Below are positions 13,400-25,245 of a stretch of DNA of 64,000 nucleotides, one piece after another. The position numbers and the translations under genes were made by a program. The notes under the pieces are model-generated. The model worked only from the letters and a program-made list of their open reading frames with translations. It was not told the DNA's origin and made no database searches. Within the stretch, counting starts at the first letter, position 1, and every line of letters starts with the position of its first letter. Source of the stretch: Flectonema sp. DT1601 (lineage: Eukaryota > Euglenozoa > Diplonemea > Diplonemida > Diplonemidae); NCBI GenBank assembly GCA_964019425.1, contig OZ025780.1, positions 1,196,001 to 1,260,000 of the forward strand. Reading direction: 5' to 3'.

Positions 13400-13737
13400 A
13401 AAAACACAAATGCAAATGTAAAATCAGCTGAGCAGAGAAGACAGTTCGAATCTTGTCGAAGTTGTTTGCTCTGCAAGTAGACTTCACATCCTGTCATGGT
13501 AAAGTTAAACTATAACTGTATTCTTGTACCTGAAATAGTAATACTGCTCCACACGCTGAATCCAACAGGTAGAAATAACATAGCACTAAATCAAGATATA
13601 AAAAGAAAAGAAGGGTTTAAAAACATATTGTATTGCTGTTCCATTAACAGGTACTTAGCTCGTTTGAAAGCTCTTTACAGAGAGTTGACTGACAGAATTG
13701 TTTAAATCTCACAAAGGTAGCGAACCTGAACTTGGAT
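11090..13737. other. Gene-poor spacer with homopolymer tracts and one inverted-repeat element
   Basis: No coding region recognised, although the missing first exon of the gene to the left may lie here. The spacer contains poly(T) at 11181-11200 and 11633-11652, poly(A) at 11818-11840, 12463-12483, 13031-13057 and 13369-13389, and the MITE-like element at 12126-12335. Confidence 0.5.
12126..12335. mobile_element. Short inverted-repeat (MITE-like) element related to the 46-kb hAT remnant
   Basis: The left end (AAAACCTCGAATTCCGCAC.. from 12128) is the approximate reverse complement of the right end (..GTGCGGAATTAGGGATTTCCC to about 12333). About 25-30 bp match imperfectly at each end. The core terminal motif, CCTAATTCC(A/G)CAAAA in the outward-in orientation, is shared with the ends of the elements at 36392-37581 and 46020-46486. 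No coding sequence inside. About 210 bp long. Confidence 0.55.
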
Positions 13738-14499
13738 TTACTTTAGGTCGTCGACTAAGCACCGACCATCACGTGTTGCAAAAGTAATCCATCCATCATA
13801 AGGATAGGAGATGTACGCTTTTCTACCAGCTGTTTTTATTATATGGACTCTTGTTCCAGCAGGAATAGACGTAATGACAGCGGAGGATGAATCTTGATCT
13901 TCACGAACTTTAACGCCTCCCTGACGAACAACATTATAAACACCAGATGGGTAAGGTTTAGTCGATGATGTTTCTACTGGTCCTCCGCCGTACCATTTTC
14001 CAACAGCCAGACATGATGATCGCAAAGCGTCTGTCAATCCTTCTAAGGTTTTTACTTGTTGAGAACGTTCCTTTTCCAGTACTCTCAATTCATCTTCAAT
14101 GACGAGCATTTTATTATTCCACGTGTGTTTAGCTGCTCTGATTGTGTACTCTGCTCCAGCTAATTCGGTATTGACATTAGCCATAAGGGAGTTGACACCA
14201 TGAATGCAAGTTCTCTCGCTAATTACACCGTATGCCCATACAATTAGTACAGCACCGAATCCAAATCCAAGGACCATCTTGTCTTGGTACCAATCAATTT
14301 CAAGTCGTTTTTGTTTTATTTTCTCCCTTTCTTCCTCTGCTACTTTCTGTTTCATCGCCTCAACAGCAGTTTGTAATTCTTCTTGGGATATGATTTTAAG
14401 ATTCACTGCTGGTATGTTTGATAAGTTTATCTGTCGAGAACTTGCCCAGCTCTGATAACCCCGTCTTATTCGTAACGCATGACGAGTTAGCCACGCCAT
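13738..14499 (-). CDS. Single-pass membrane protein with SH3b-like C-terminal domain, probably mitochondrial
   Basis: 253 residues, counted from the ATG at 14497-14499. That start is favoured over longer upstream frames because a strong acceptor with a poly(T) tract (TTGCTACCAACAG, boundary at 14510) sits 10 nt before it, and the upstream frame only translates that tract. The N-terminus is Arg-rich and free of acids for about 20 residues, like a mitochondrial presequence. A charged coiled coil (about 40-75) precedes one transmembrane segment (about 82-100, V-L-G-F-G-F-G-A-V-L-I-V-W-A-Y), then a second coiled coil (about 125-160). The last 65 residues resemble an SH3b-type beta-barrel (V-K-V-R-E.., I-P-A-G-T-R-V-H-I.., G-W-I-T-F..). 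No enzyme motif seen; a scaffold or tether role is a guess. Confidence 0.75.
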   Translation of the reverse strand: MAWLTRHALRIRRGYQSWASSRQINLSNIPAVNLKIISQEELQTAVEAMKQKVAEEEREKIKQKRLEIDWYQDKMVLGFGFGAVLIVWAYGVISERTCIHGVNSLMANVNTELAGAEYTIRAAKHTWNNKMLVIEDELRVLEKERSQQVKTLEGLTDALRSSCLAVGKWYGGGPVETSSTKPYPSGVYNVVRQGGVKVREDQDSSSAVITSIPAGTRVHIIKTAGRKAYISYPYDGWITFATRDGRCLVDDLK

Positions 14500-14509
14500 A
14501 CAATTGATG

Positions 14510-14852
14510 CTGTTGGTAGCAATAAAGATAATTAAGACGAAGCAAATAACAAAAAAAAAAAAAACGGATGAGTTAAGTACGTAATATATCATGACTGAAA
14601 AGATGTAAATTATATAAATTAAAATCACACAATAACTATAACAAACAACAGACGCAGTGTAGCCTAAGTCTGCACTAGAGTTTAGTTAACTCTTTTTTTT
14701 AAAGAAAAAAAAAACATTATTATTATGAAAAATGGTTATGAAAAATGGTTGGTGGGTTTAGGCAACACTACTGAAAAAACAAAGCTTAAGAAAATTGAAT
14801 TATTAGGTTTCTTTTCATTTCTTTTTTTTTTTTCTTTTTGATTCGGCAAATT

Positions 14853-14883
<31 letters not shown>

Positions 14884-15321
14884 GATTTCCCCAACTCGTC
14901 TATGCATCCTGATTATAGATCCAACACGTTGGGAGTTCCTTCTTGTTCCACACAGCAAACAATAACAATATTAAGGCAAGGCAACTACTAAAAAGCCATA
15001 ACAGTCTTGTGATGATAAGGAGGAAGAAATGCTAACGAATAACAGGAACAGGTGCCTCTTCCGAGGTTGCCCTGTGACTTAAAATATAAGACTGAGCACA
15101 ATAAGCCTTCAGTCTATGTTACTGGTTCTTTTTTTTTTTTTTTTTTTTTTTGTTGTCTTTTTTTTTTTTAAAAAAAAAATTAAAACATATAAATTATAAT
15201 TAACATTTCACGACTTGGTCAGGCCTGTTTACTGTTATCAGGCGTTCGACCAGCCAACGAAAATGTTTTAAATTTCGATGCAATCGTAACACCAGCTGAC
15301 AATAATGAACAGCTACCTAGT
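14510..15321. other. Intergenic spacer with long poly(T) tracts
   Basis: AT-rich; poly(T) at about 14855-14883 and 15129-15151. On the minus strand these are A tracts. No gene recognised. Confidence 0.5.
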
Positions 15322-16876
<1,555 letters not shown>

Positions 16877-16881
16877 TTATT

Positions 16882-17629
16882 CTGTTGTGTTTGAAAATAT
16901 ATAAATTTATTAAAAAAACAAAGTCAGATATTTTTTAAAAAAGACGGAAATGCTAACAGTCATACAATCAGAATGTTGGAAGTGTAGATAAAATCAACAG
17001 ATTTGCATAACTGAGATATTTCAAAAAGAAATTAAATCTACTAAAGTAATGTACTTTGTGTTACATTCGCACAACACAATTGTGGAATTCACTAAAGTAG
17101 TAGTGCTGCTAACTGACTACGCTACTTAGTAAAAGTATATTACGTTACGTGTTCTTCAGAACACCGGTCTAACTTTCAAGGTAGCTCCGTAACAAAAATA
17201 TGTGTTTTTTTTTTTTTTTTCTCCTCAATTTTTTTCATACACCGAAAAAGTACTAAACTCAAAATTAAAAAAGTATATTTTTTCGAAAATATTTTTGCAT
17301 CCCAAAACTGAGTTAATTTTTATTTCCTTTTTTTTCATAAATAGGAGCGAGTATTTAATGATTTTGCTTTGTCCAATAGAACCTTTACATACATCGTTTG
17401 GTCGCCAAAGGGAAACTAGTTTGATACATTAGCTATCGGTGCGCAGGGAGAAGTGGGAAAATAAGACTTTTTCACGGCTGGATGAAAAAAAAATATATTT
17501 CTGGGCCAGTGTTCTGAAGAATGTAACATATTTCTTTTCTTCACGGCATTTGCATCATTTGAATTTTATGGCACACAGTAAACATTTGAAGTAATTCGAC
17601 CAGGAGGGTGGGAGTAGCTGAGCGCATCG
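16882..17629. other. Intergenic spacer between RUVBL1 and the PH-domain gene
   Basis: AT-rich, with poly(T) near 17203-17220. No gene or structured RNA recognised. Confidence 0.5.
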
Positions 17630-18813
17630 TTACGATGACGCCACACCCCTGGCAGCATCACCTCCGGGGACAGCTGTTGTAGTTGTTGTCTCAGATATTG
17701 AAGTTGGAACCTTTTTACATTCCCATACTGCTTCAACTTCTGCCTGTCGTCTAACTGCTCTCAAAAGTAACTCAACTTCCCGTACCGGGGGTGCATTCAC
17801 AGCTCTGTTGGTGGTTTAGATTTGGTTTATTACTGTCATAAGTTAACATAAATAGAAATAACATACTGAGTAAGGTATCTAATCCATTCTTTACTGTCCG
17901 TATCGAATTGAATTAGTATTTGCTCTGCGTGTACAGGAGCGAGGAAATCACGGAGACAAACAACATTATGTTTACCCTGATGGGTCGTGATGGATGTTAT
18001 TTTTGCTGATCGAAGTAACAAACATTGAGAACATTGAGAATTCGGATCATCATTCGGAAAGAGGTAAAGGAGTTGTTGCCATATCACAGCGTACATACGT
18101 TTCCAGTATTGTTGACCAAACCAACTTCTTGTTCGAAAATTACAATGGTTACCCAATGCAGTCGGTGTTTTGACAGTGCTAACTACTAACCCTCGAGGAT
18201 CAACTAATTGTTGTTCTGTATCAGTTGCAACTGTGTCCCTTGAGAATAATAACGTTGATACTTTACATAATACAGAGCTAGTTCTCGTTAATTGCACCAG
18301 CCATTTAAGAAGTACAACAGAAATCCCTCCCGGTAGAGGACCTGCCCAATCTGATATGTCATCTGAAGTGTTAATGGATTTCATATATAATTCGAGTTTT
18401 TTTTGAAGTTGTGAAACTTGTTGCTCGCACCTGTTGCTGTAGTCGAGTAGACTGACGCCATTGTCAACACTTCGTTGACTGTCTTCGACTCCGTCACGTA
18501 CTCTGGCAACAAACGTATCCAGTGCTACGATATTTCTAAAGACTCCATCAAGACGTTCTAAGGTCAGTTGATTACTTGTTGATGGATTACTAGCTGGTGA
18601 TGCTACTGGAGGAGGTTTATTACTTCGTTCAATCTCTAATGTTACTCTTTCTAATACTCTCTTGTCTTTTCCTTTTAAACTTTTTATCCTTTCACTCATC
18701 GAACCGGTTGTCTCAGCCCACTCTTCTGGAAGTATCTTATCACAGTCATTACCTCCGACTAAACGTACAATAGTATTTAGTAGCAGCACATCATTATCTC
18801 CACTGGAGGACAT
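17630..18813 (-). CDS. PH-domain protein with N-terminal helical/coiled-coil region
   Basis: Two exons, 17867-18813 and 17630-17804, with a 62-nt intron (GTATGT..CACCAACAG) give 373 residues. Residues about 1-75 are helical and charged; a Ser/Pro linker follows; a helical region with coiled-coil character spans about 85-150. Residues about 225-315 look like a pleckstrin-homology fold: a basic W-x-x-Q-Y-W-K-R-x-Y-A-V-I-W-Q strand pair, then L-L-Y-L-F-P, and a closing helix F-D-T-D-S-K-E-W-I-R-Y-L with the conserved Trp. PH domains usually bind phosphoinositides or small GTPases; the ligand here is unknown. The second exon adds a helical segment and a Thr-rich tail ending in TAA at 17630-17632. 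A splice acceptor (CTCAACTAG) lies 9 nt upstream of the ATG. Exact family not recognised. Confidence 0.75.
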
Positions 18814-18822
18814 GTTGGATAC

Positions 18823-19555
18823 CTAGTTGAGATGAAAACTTTATAACAATTATAATTCCTTATGCCTCTACAGTAATCTGGTCAAAGAACACATGCTGGA
18901 TGAAAAGTATTGAAATGTAAGTGCTGTCTATAGAACAATCTGAATTCTGGCCTGCTGTTGATGTCTCTTTGCCTGCATAGAGAGCAGATTATGAGCTGGG
19001 TCTGTGGTTGAGAATTTTTTAGGTCTGCAGGATATATTATTCCCCATGTCCATCACACAGAAGATTTATCAATTTAGTACAGACTTGTGGATGATTTCTT
19101 TTTCTTTTTTTTTTTTCTTCTTCTTCTCAAAAGTTTTTTTTCTTCTTTTTTTTTCTTTCTTAAAAACACTGATAAGATAGGAAGGGAAGAAAGACACAAA
19201 GCGCTGCAGACACCCACAGAAACATCAGCGTTAGTACTTCGGAACAACGTAAAACGCACACAGGTAAACATGTACGAACAACATCATGATTTTCTTTTTA
19301 CAATACACTCGTTGTGAAATGAAAGAAAGATAACGTCTCTATCACTGGTGGCCACGTCGAATCTTGCAGCAGGCGGATCACAGCACGCAATACAAATCAA
19401 TCAGCTCGGATAAGCAGAGTCGCAGTAACAGGTGACTACGGCATTTTCTTTTTGTTTTCCTTTATATAAATTCTGCCTGTTTTTTGCTGCTAGTTGCAAA
19501 ACCATCCTCAAATAGTAGTAACTTCCGCACTGTTTGCATCCGTTAATTAAACAGT
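18823..19555. other. Intergenic spacer
   Basis: Pyrimidine-rich tracts on the plus strand around 19097-19164; otherwise nothing recognised. Confidence 0.5.
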
Positions 19556-20501
19556 CTACACAGATAGTTGGTAGGCGGTAAGAAGTCCGAAGAAGACAAA
19601 GAGAATTCCACCGAACCACGTGATGGATCTCTGACTGAAGGTGGTTGCTACTTTCTGTTGTAGTTTTGTTGTTAATTTCGTTTCCTTTTTTTTTCCGCTT
19701 AACGAAAAATTGAAATATTAAGAAAATGAGAAAAGCAAACCTTTCCGATCATGACGGCAGATCCCGTGCAGATCGAGTGCCCAACAATACCACCGAGGGT
19801 AACTCCGTACGGATTTTTTGCAGCTGCGAGCGCTATAGTCGCAATTTGAGATCTGTCACCCCATTCTGCTAAGAAAGTCATTCCGAATGCCTGTGCAAAG
19901 ATCGGTCCAAAGAACGCTTCCTTCTTCTTTTGAATGGTAACAACAGGATGCGGGTTTTCGATGTCTCCGCTGTAGTCTTCTTCTTTTTTTGCTAATTCAG
20001 CTTGTGCTTCAAGCATTTCCTCAGGTTCTCCATCATCTTCATCCTGTTGTTGTTTTTATGTATTGTTGTTACTTGTGATGACATTTAAATAAATACGAAA
20101 TCACAAACCATAGTACGCGCCTCATTCATTAGCCTGAGTCCGAATCCAGTGAAAAGGACAACAGCAGCTAGCTGAGTGTATTTTGGAGGCAGAAGTGTTG
20201 GAACGATGTATCCTAAGGCGGCTGAAAGAATAGTCATCGCAGTGAGGGCTGAGATAGCACCACAAAAAATAACCAATCGATCATTTCTCATTGCCATCAA
20301 GCAAGCGATGAAGAAAGTCTTGTCACCGATCTCTGATACCAAAATCATTGACCAACTGCTGAGAAATCCTTCCCACCATGATCCAGAATACTTGGCATCA
20401 CCCTGAGTTGCTTCATGCTCGAGTGCCTTCACTTCGTGTTGTGCCTCTGCTGCACTTGCAACATGCGCCAAGATCAGCAGGGAAAAGATAAGACGCAGCA
20501 T
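19556..20501 (-). CDS. GDT1/TMEM165 family (UPF0016) cation transporter, Golgi Mn2+/Ca2+ homeostasis
   Basis: Three exons (20109-20501, 19741-20043, 19556-19654) with introns of 65 and 86 nt (donors GTTTGT and GTTTGC, acceptors ACAACAG) encode 264 residues. There is an N-terminal signal peptide ([17 protein letters not shown]). The two family signatures are intact, one per half: S-E-I-G-D-K-T in the first and A-E-W-G-D-R-S in the second, with about six membrane segments and an acidic/charged loop between halves. Family members move Mn2+ or Ca2+ in exchange for protons in the Golgi and support glycosylation. Skipping the splices would truncate each half, so the exon model is well supported. 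The ATG at 20499-20501 was chosen over longer upstream frames because an acceptor (CCTCCACAG) sits 6 nt before it and the signal peptide starts there. Confidence 0.93.
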
Positions 20502-20770
20502 TTTGTGCTGTGGAGGCCTAAAGAAAAATAAAAAAGAGATGAAAACTTCTTGGGAGAAAAAAAAACTGAAAAGCAACCTCGCAAAAGAATTCCTAAGCTA
20601 CTTATGTAAAGAACCTACACAAGAATTAAAAGCTAAGCCAATCTGAAACAGGTTTCGGAAATATTTAAACGCTAAGCGTTAGTGTGACTTCCTACAATCG
20701 AACTGATCAATAGAGTTGGTAAAATATGTAATAAGAAATACATGATTTGACATAATTTGGATCGAAGCAA

Positions 20771-22016
20771 CTACGCTGCGCTACTTTTGTTTGAAAACCC
20801 CTGTACAGCTCCGTAATCATATTGTTGACATTCGGTCATCCCCTCATCATCACCAACTACATGATAAAAATTGAGTAGTGCTTTTTGAAAAGCAGTACTT
20901 TTCCAGGTCGAGTGACTTCTCAGAACAGGCAGTCTATCGTAGGCTAATTTCTTCACTTGATTTATTGTGGGTCGACCAGGTATGCGAGTTATAACTCCGC
21001 TGAACGGTTCTTGATGTTGTATACAATTCGCACAACAAGCTAAGAATATACCTTGGATTACTTCTAATGACCTATCAATTGCTGGGTTGGATGCCTCAAC
21101 TTTTAAGAAGCTTCTAATGTCACCTGTGGTGGTGGTGGTGGTGGTGGTGTTATTGAACATCAAAATCAAAAAAAAAGAATCGGCAAACTTCACTTTTTAC
21201 TTACTCACTCACACTTTTATTTTGTTTGTGCGCAATCGGATAAAAAAAAACAAACAAACCAGTATTTGCGTAGTGTAATAGCAGCCTAGTGGTCGCAAGC
21301 CCACGTTGATTACGATCTCTCGATGTAGAAGTAATTTCCTCATGCAGTTTAACTGCTATTTCTTCTGCTCCAAGTCGCACCGCTGCCTTTAAACTAGAAG
21401 ACATTAACTTATGAGATAGTTGTTTTTTGTGTCTTAAAGTAAGTAAATATTGTGATAAGAAAGCAGCACTAGAGGAGCACAAAAGTCTAAGCTCCAGTAC
21501 CTCTTCACATACAGGGAAATCCCTTAGGAGCAGGAAGAGTTTCTTAGTCAGTCTATTGAGCTTCTCATGGTTGATATTTCGTTTTCTTAGTAGCCGCTGA
21601 GCAGACCATAAAGCTTCGAGTATGAGTTTTTTTGTTATCTTTTGATCCCCAAGGTCTTTCCACATGAACTCGAGCACGCCTTCGTTCCTCGCACCCTGAA
21701 ACCTTGCCGAGAGCATGTCTTCATTCGGTTTTATGCCGTGCGCTATTATAGCGTGGTAGCTGTCTAAAAGATCTTTCCCTTTGGTACATATACTTAACTT
21801 TTGTAGAAACACTCCTGCAGAAACAGGTCCCAACGCTCCCTGTTCACAAATCGTTTCAAAGTCTTTCAACAAATGCTGGTGGTAGTTTTCTTTCCAACCA
21901 GCTAACACTACTTGCCAACTGCTTCTCTGGTTTCTATTTTTATTCAGAAGTGCAACTGCTTCCTCCTCAGTCATGCGTTTTGGGATCTCACACAGAATTC
22001 GGCATGTTCGTCGCAT
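20771..22016 (-). CDS. Alpha-helical protein of unknown function, possibly organellar helical-repeat type
   Basis: Two exons, 21260-22016 and 20771-21123, flank a 136-nt intron (donor GTTTGTTTG, acceptor preceded by a (CCA)n run ending CCACAG, phase 1) and give 369 residues. The protein is rich in Leu, Lys, Arg and Glu, and secondary structure by eye is nearly all helical. One stretch (G-V-F-L-Q-K-L..Y-H-A-I-I-A-H-G-I-K-P-N-E-D-M) has the spacing and the H-G-I-K-P-N feature of a pentatricopeptide-like motif. The Arg/Cys-rich start (M-R-R-T-C-R-I-L-C-E-I-P-K-R) could be a mitochondrial presequence. I do not recognise the family. Acceptor candidates near the ATG are weak here (CGCTGTAAG, boundary near 22030). 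The two-exon model rests on frame continuity and consensus splice sites. Confidence 0.65.
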
Positions 22017-23469
22017 TTTACCAACAGTTCTTACAGCGAAGGTTACTTTGTTTTTAATGTGATAAAATAATTTTTATATGTATCCCTCCCTGTTCCACCA
22101 ACTGATAAATATACAAATAAGATAAATAATAAATAAATAAATAGACAAACATTCAATAAAAACAATACAAAAACCACTCAGAGCACCGAAACAAATAAGC
22201 CTTTCCCCTCTTTTTTTTTTTAGGTTCATATTTTGGTAACAAAGACATTTCCCTTCCATATTAAATTTTCTTTTCCATATTGGCAACATCAAAAAACCCA
22301 AAAGCCTCAATAATGTTGTATTTTTAACGAATGTATTACCTGTTGTTCTTTCTCTACCTCTCTCTCCTTTCGTTTTATGCAACAAAGGAATTCATGCAGC
22401 TCTCTTCATTCGCAACCCACAGTGATGACTGACAGTATTATTTTTTTTTCGATCAATCAATTACAACAGTTGAGGGGAAACCATTAAAAAAGAATAAAAA
22501 ATAATTAAATTTTAAAAAAAAAATGAACTATAAGCCGAATAGTACCAAAAGTAGCTGTCGCACTATGTTGACAGCACCACACTCAACATGTATGGTGGGG
22601 TTGTAGTCGGGGCTAAATGATCCCTATGTGGACTAAAAACCTGATTTTCCAAATTTTCTTTTTTCCCCCACATAAAAAATAAGCACACTACGCCTCCCCC
22701 CTACACCGCAAACTAAAAATAACAACACCTCATTCTTCTACAGAAACGCATTGACCTCATTCCGAGGCCATTCCAGGCCACGAAATGACTTCAAAAGAGT
22801 CAGAGAGGAAAGGATTTTTTACAATAATATCATCAGTTACTTAGTTATTTGATCTAACATTACTGTATAGTATGAGTAATAGGTAAGCTCACAGCATAAT
22901 ATTATAGACATCTGCATTCGAATGTAATAATAATAAAAAAAAAAAAAACGAACGCCGTAAAAGTAAATCAAAGGCGACAATATTTTTTTTTTTTTTTTTT
23001 TTTTAAAATAACTTTTTACAGTATTCTAGCAGATTATAATAGTGTCTGCTGCTTTTTTTTTTTTTTTCTTGATTACGAAAAATTAGAAACTTTTTCGTGT
23101 CATCTTTTTTCTTTAATAACAAAACAAGACAACTCGTCGAACAGAATGCCGGTGGAGCTCTCTTAGGTACTATCCAGATGTAATGCAACTTTGATTGTAA
23201 CAAAACCTATAAAGCAAGTAAAAGCTGACCTCTGCCACACAATTTCTCTTCTGCTCGTAAAACAAAAAAATGGAGCAGAAACGAATACTAAAAAGAACGA
23301 AAATACCTATAAATAAATAATAAGCAAAGCAAGTCGCAGCATATAATCGTTTTAATTCATTTTTGAGTCGAGGAAATTAACTACACCGAGTCTCAGCCAA
23401 CAAGTATAATTAAAGGGAAGGAGCAGTAATATATCCAAAAAAATTGTAAAAACAACCATTTGTTGCAAA

Positions 23470-23558
23470 CTCTCTGCCGGACGTGAAAACCAACCCAGCT
23501 CACGTTCCCTGTTAGTGGGTGAACAATCCAACCCTTAGACAATTCTGCTTGTCTAGGT

Positions 23559-23590
<32 letters not shown>

Positions 23591-23760
23591 AACGTCGCTA
23601 TGAACGCTTGGCTGCCACAAGCCAGTTATCCCTGTGGTAATTATTTTCTTCTTAACATGAAACACCTAAAACTCGCATTTAATACTCTCGGTTGGTCCAA
23701 AATAAGAATTCGTTCATGACCATTAAAGAAATCAAAAAGAAGACTATCACACCATCTTAA
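23470..23760 (-). rRNA. Fragment of nuclear-type LSU (28S) rRNA, peptidyl-transferase region, antisense
   Basis: Read on the minus strand, 23641 down to about 23493 matches eukaryotic cytoplasmic 28S rRNA around the peptidyl-transferase domain: TTACCACAGGGATAACTGG, then the conserved GCTTTTTGATCCTTCGATG, then GTTGGATTGTTCACCCACTAA, the nuclear eukaryotic form. Homology appears to continue weakly outward on both sides, but with strong divergence. There are no neighbouring SSU, 5.8S or other LSU domains, so this is an isolated rDNA-derived fragment rather than a working rRNA operon. In Euglenozoa LSU rRNA is naturally fragmented, so an expressed fragment cannot be wholly excluded. Confidence 0.8.
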
Positions 23761-24366
23761 GCAAAGGGGAAATTGTTTGCTTTTTCAGCAGATTGGTCTA
23801 TTGGGGGGACAAACTAGCAAAAAAAATCCTTATTTTTTTGTTAAAAAAAAAAAAAAGATAAAAAAAAACAAACAAACTGGAATCCTTGTACAAAAATGAA
23901 GACAGGATTAGATGGCTTTAGACCTATGGAAGAGAAGATTAAAATAACTGTTATTCTAGCAACGTATAATACTAATATTTAAAAAAAATATTGGGAGGAA
24001 AAACTCCCTGTCCGAGGTAGTTGCTACAATATTCCAAAAAAAATCAAAAAAGAGACAGGTGTCTTTCTCTACAAGGTATAAACACGGCGCTAATTTGGGT
24101 GCCCTAAAGGAAAAAAAAAAAAAAAAAAAAAAAAAACGTCCGTGCTAACCGTGATACTTACCGAAATTGGGAAGAGTACACTAAAAAAGTACTCCAACCC
24201 AAGGGGTTCACTAGGGCTTTTATGTTATTTTTTTTACTTACCTCAGACTAACCAAATTATTGCACTAAACATGTCTGCCGAGAAGCCAGCAGGCAAAATA
24301 TAGGAAAACTGAATTGAATATTATTATTTAGCGGAGATGTGACTTTGTTCTCAACGCATTTGTTAC

Positions 24367-24411
24367 AAAAAATAAAATAAAATAAAATAAAATAAAATAA
24401 AATAAAATAAG
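24367..24411. repeat. (AAAAT)n microsatellite
   Basis: About nine uninterrupted copies of AAAAT/AAATA. Confidence 0.9.
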
Positions 24412-25245
24412 GATCAAAGAAAACATAATGAGTACAGACGTGTCTATTAACGACCCGTTTCCGTATTGAATATTTTTAGTCGCACTCGTAACTCATGGAG
24501 AAAGGTCAGCTTGTATTACTCCAACATTCAAACATCGATTGTCTTGTTCAGATACCCGTGTTTAGTGAATGCTTTGAATGACTCTTACTAATAAAAACAT
24601 CAATAGTCCTTTTAGAACACGACTGGCTGACTCAACCACTTACTAACTGTTGCGCACCATGTAAGAAGTGATTGAACTAAGCACATAGGCTACAAAAAAA
24701 AAAAAAAAAATGAACATTCTTTACCGAAGAAAAAAGAACAACTCACGTCCTGCATACCGGACAGCAATTTTTCGCAAGGACAACAGAAGGGAATAAGTTG
24801 GTACAACAAGTTGCTCACAGCTATGTGCTATGAACACAATGTTATGTTTAGGAAAGTGAGGTTTTTTAATCTGGGTGAAGACTTTTTCGGTCCTGGCATA
24901 GAAGCAAGGCAAGGTCTGATAATAAACATATCACAGATGAAGTGAAGGACATGCAGGAAGAACAAAAACGATATCCACTTCAATAAGTTTGGAGATAAAT
25001 CCATAACAGTAAAGAAAGAAAAGAAAAAAAAAAAAAAAATAGAAAAAGAAAAAAGAAAACAATGAATAAACATTTAACAGGAGCTGGTTTGCGCCACTGT
25101 TTCCACAGCAGCGAAAGTAGCAAAATTAGAGCAAGAAGACAACAAATGTTGATAGAACGTATTTCTATTAGTGAAAAGAGAAGAATCAATTATTTCAGAT
25201 TTTCCTGACCCAACCTCTTTATTAACACATTAGTGCGCTATGTAA

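Larger units (their letters stand above)
22030..25245. other. 3.2-kb gene-free spacer containing an antisense LSU rRNA piece
   Basis: No coding region recognised on either strand. It contains poly(T) at about 22983-23004, poly(A) at about 24111-24136, a pentanucleotide microsatellite (AAAAT)n at about 24367-24411, and the rRNA-derived segment at 23470-23760. The segment at 24060-24240 is less AT-rich but matches nothing I know. Confidence 0.55.

Noticed and set aside
13446-13490. Possible tRNA T-arm (AGTTCGAATCT) on the plus strand
   Set aside because: No matching acceptor, D or anticodon arms in the surrounding sequence.
23470-23760. Mitochondrial origin of the LSU fragment (NUMT)
   Set aside because: The GTTGGATTGTTCACCCACTAA-type stretch is the nuclear cytoplasmic form, not the mitochondrial or bacterial one.
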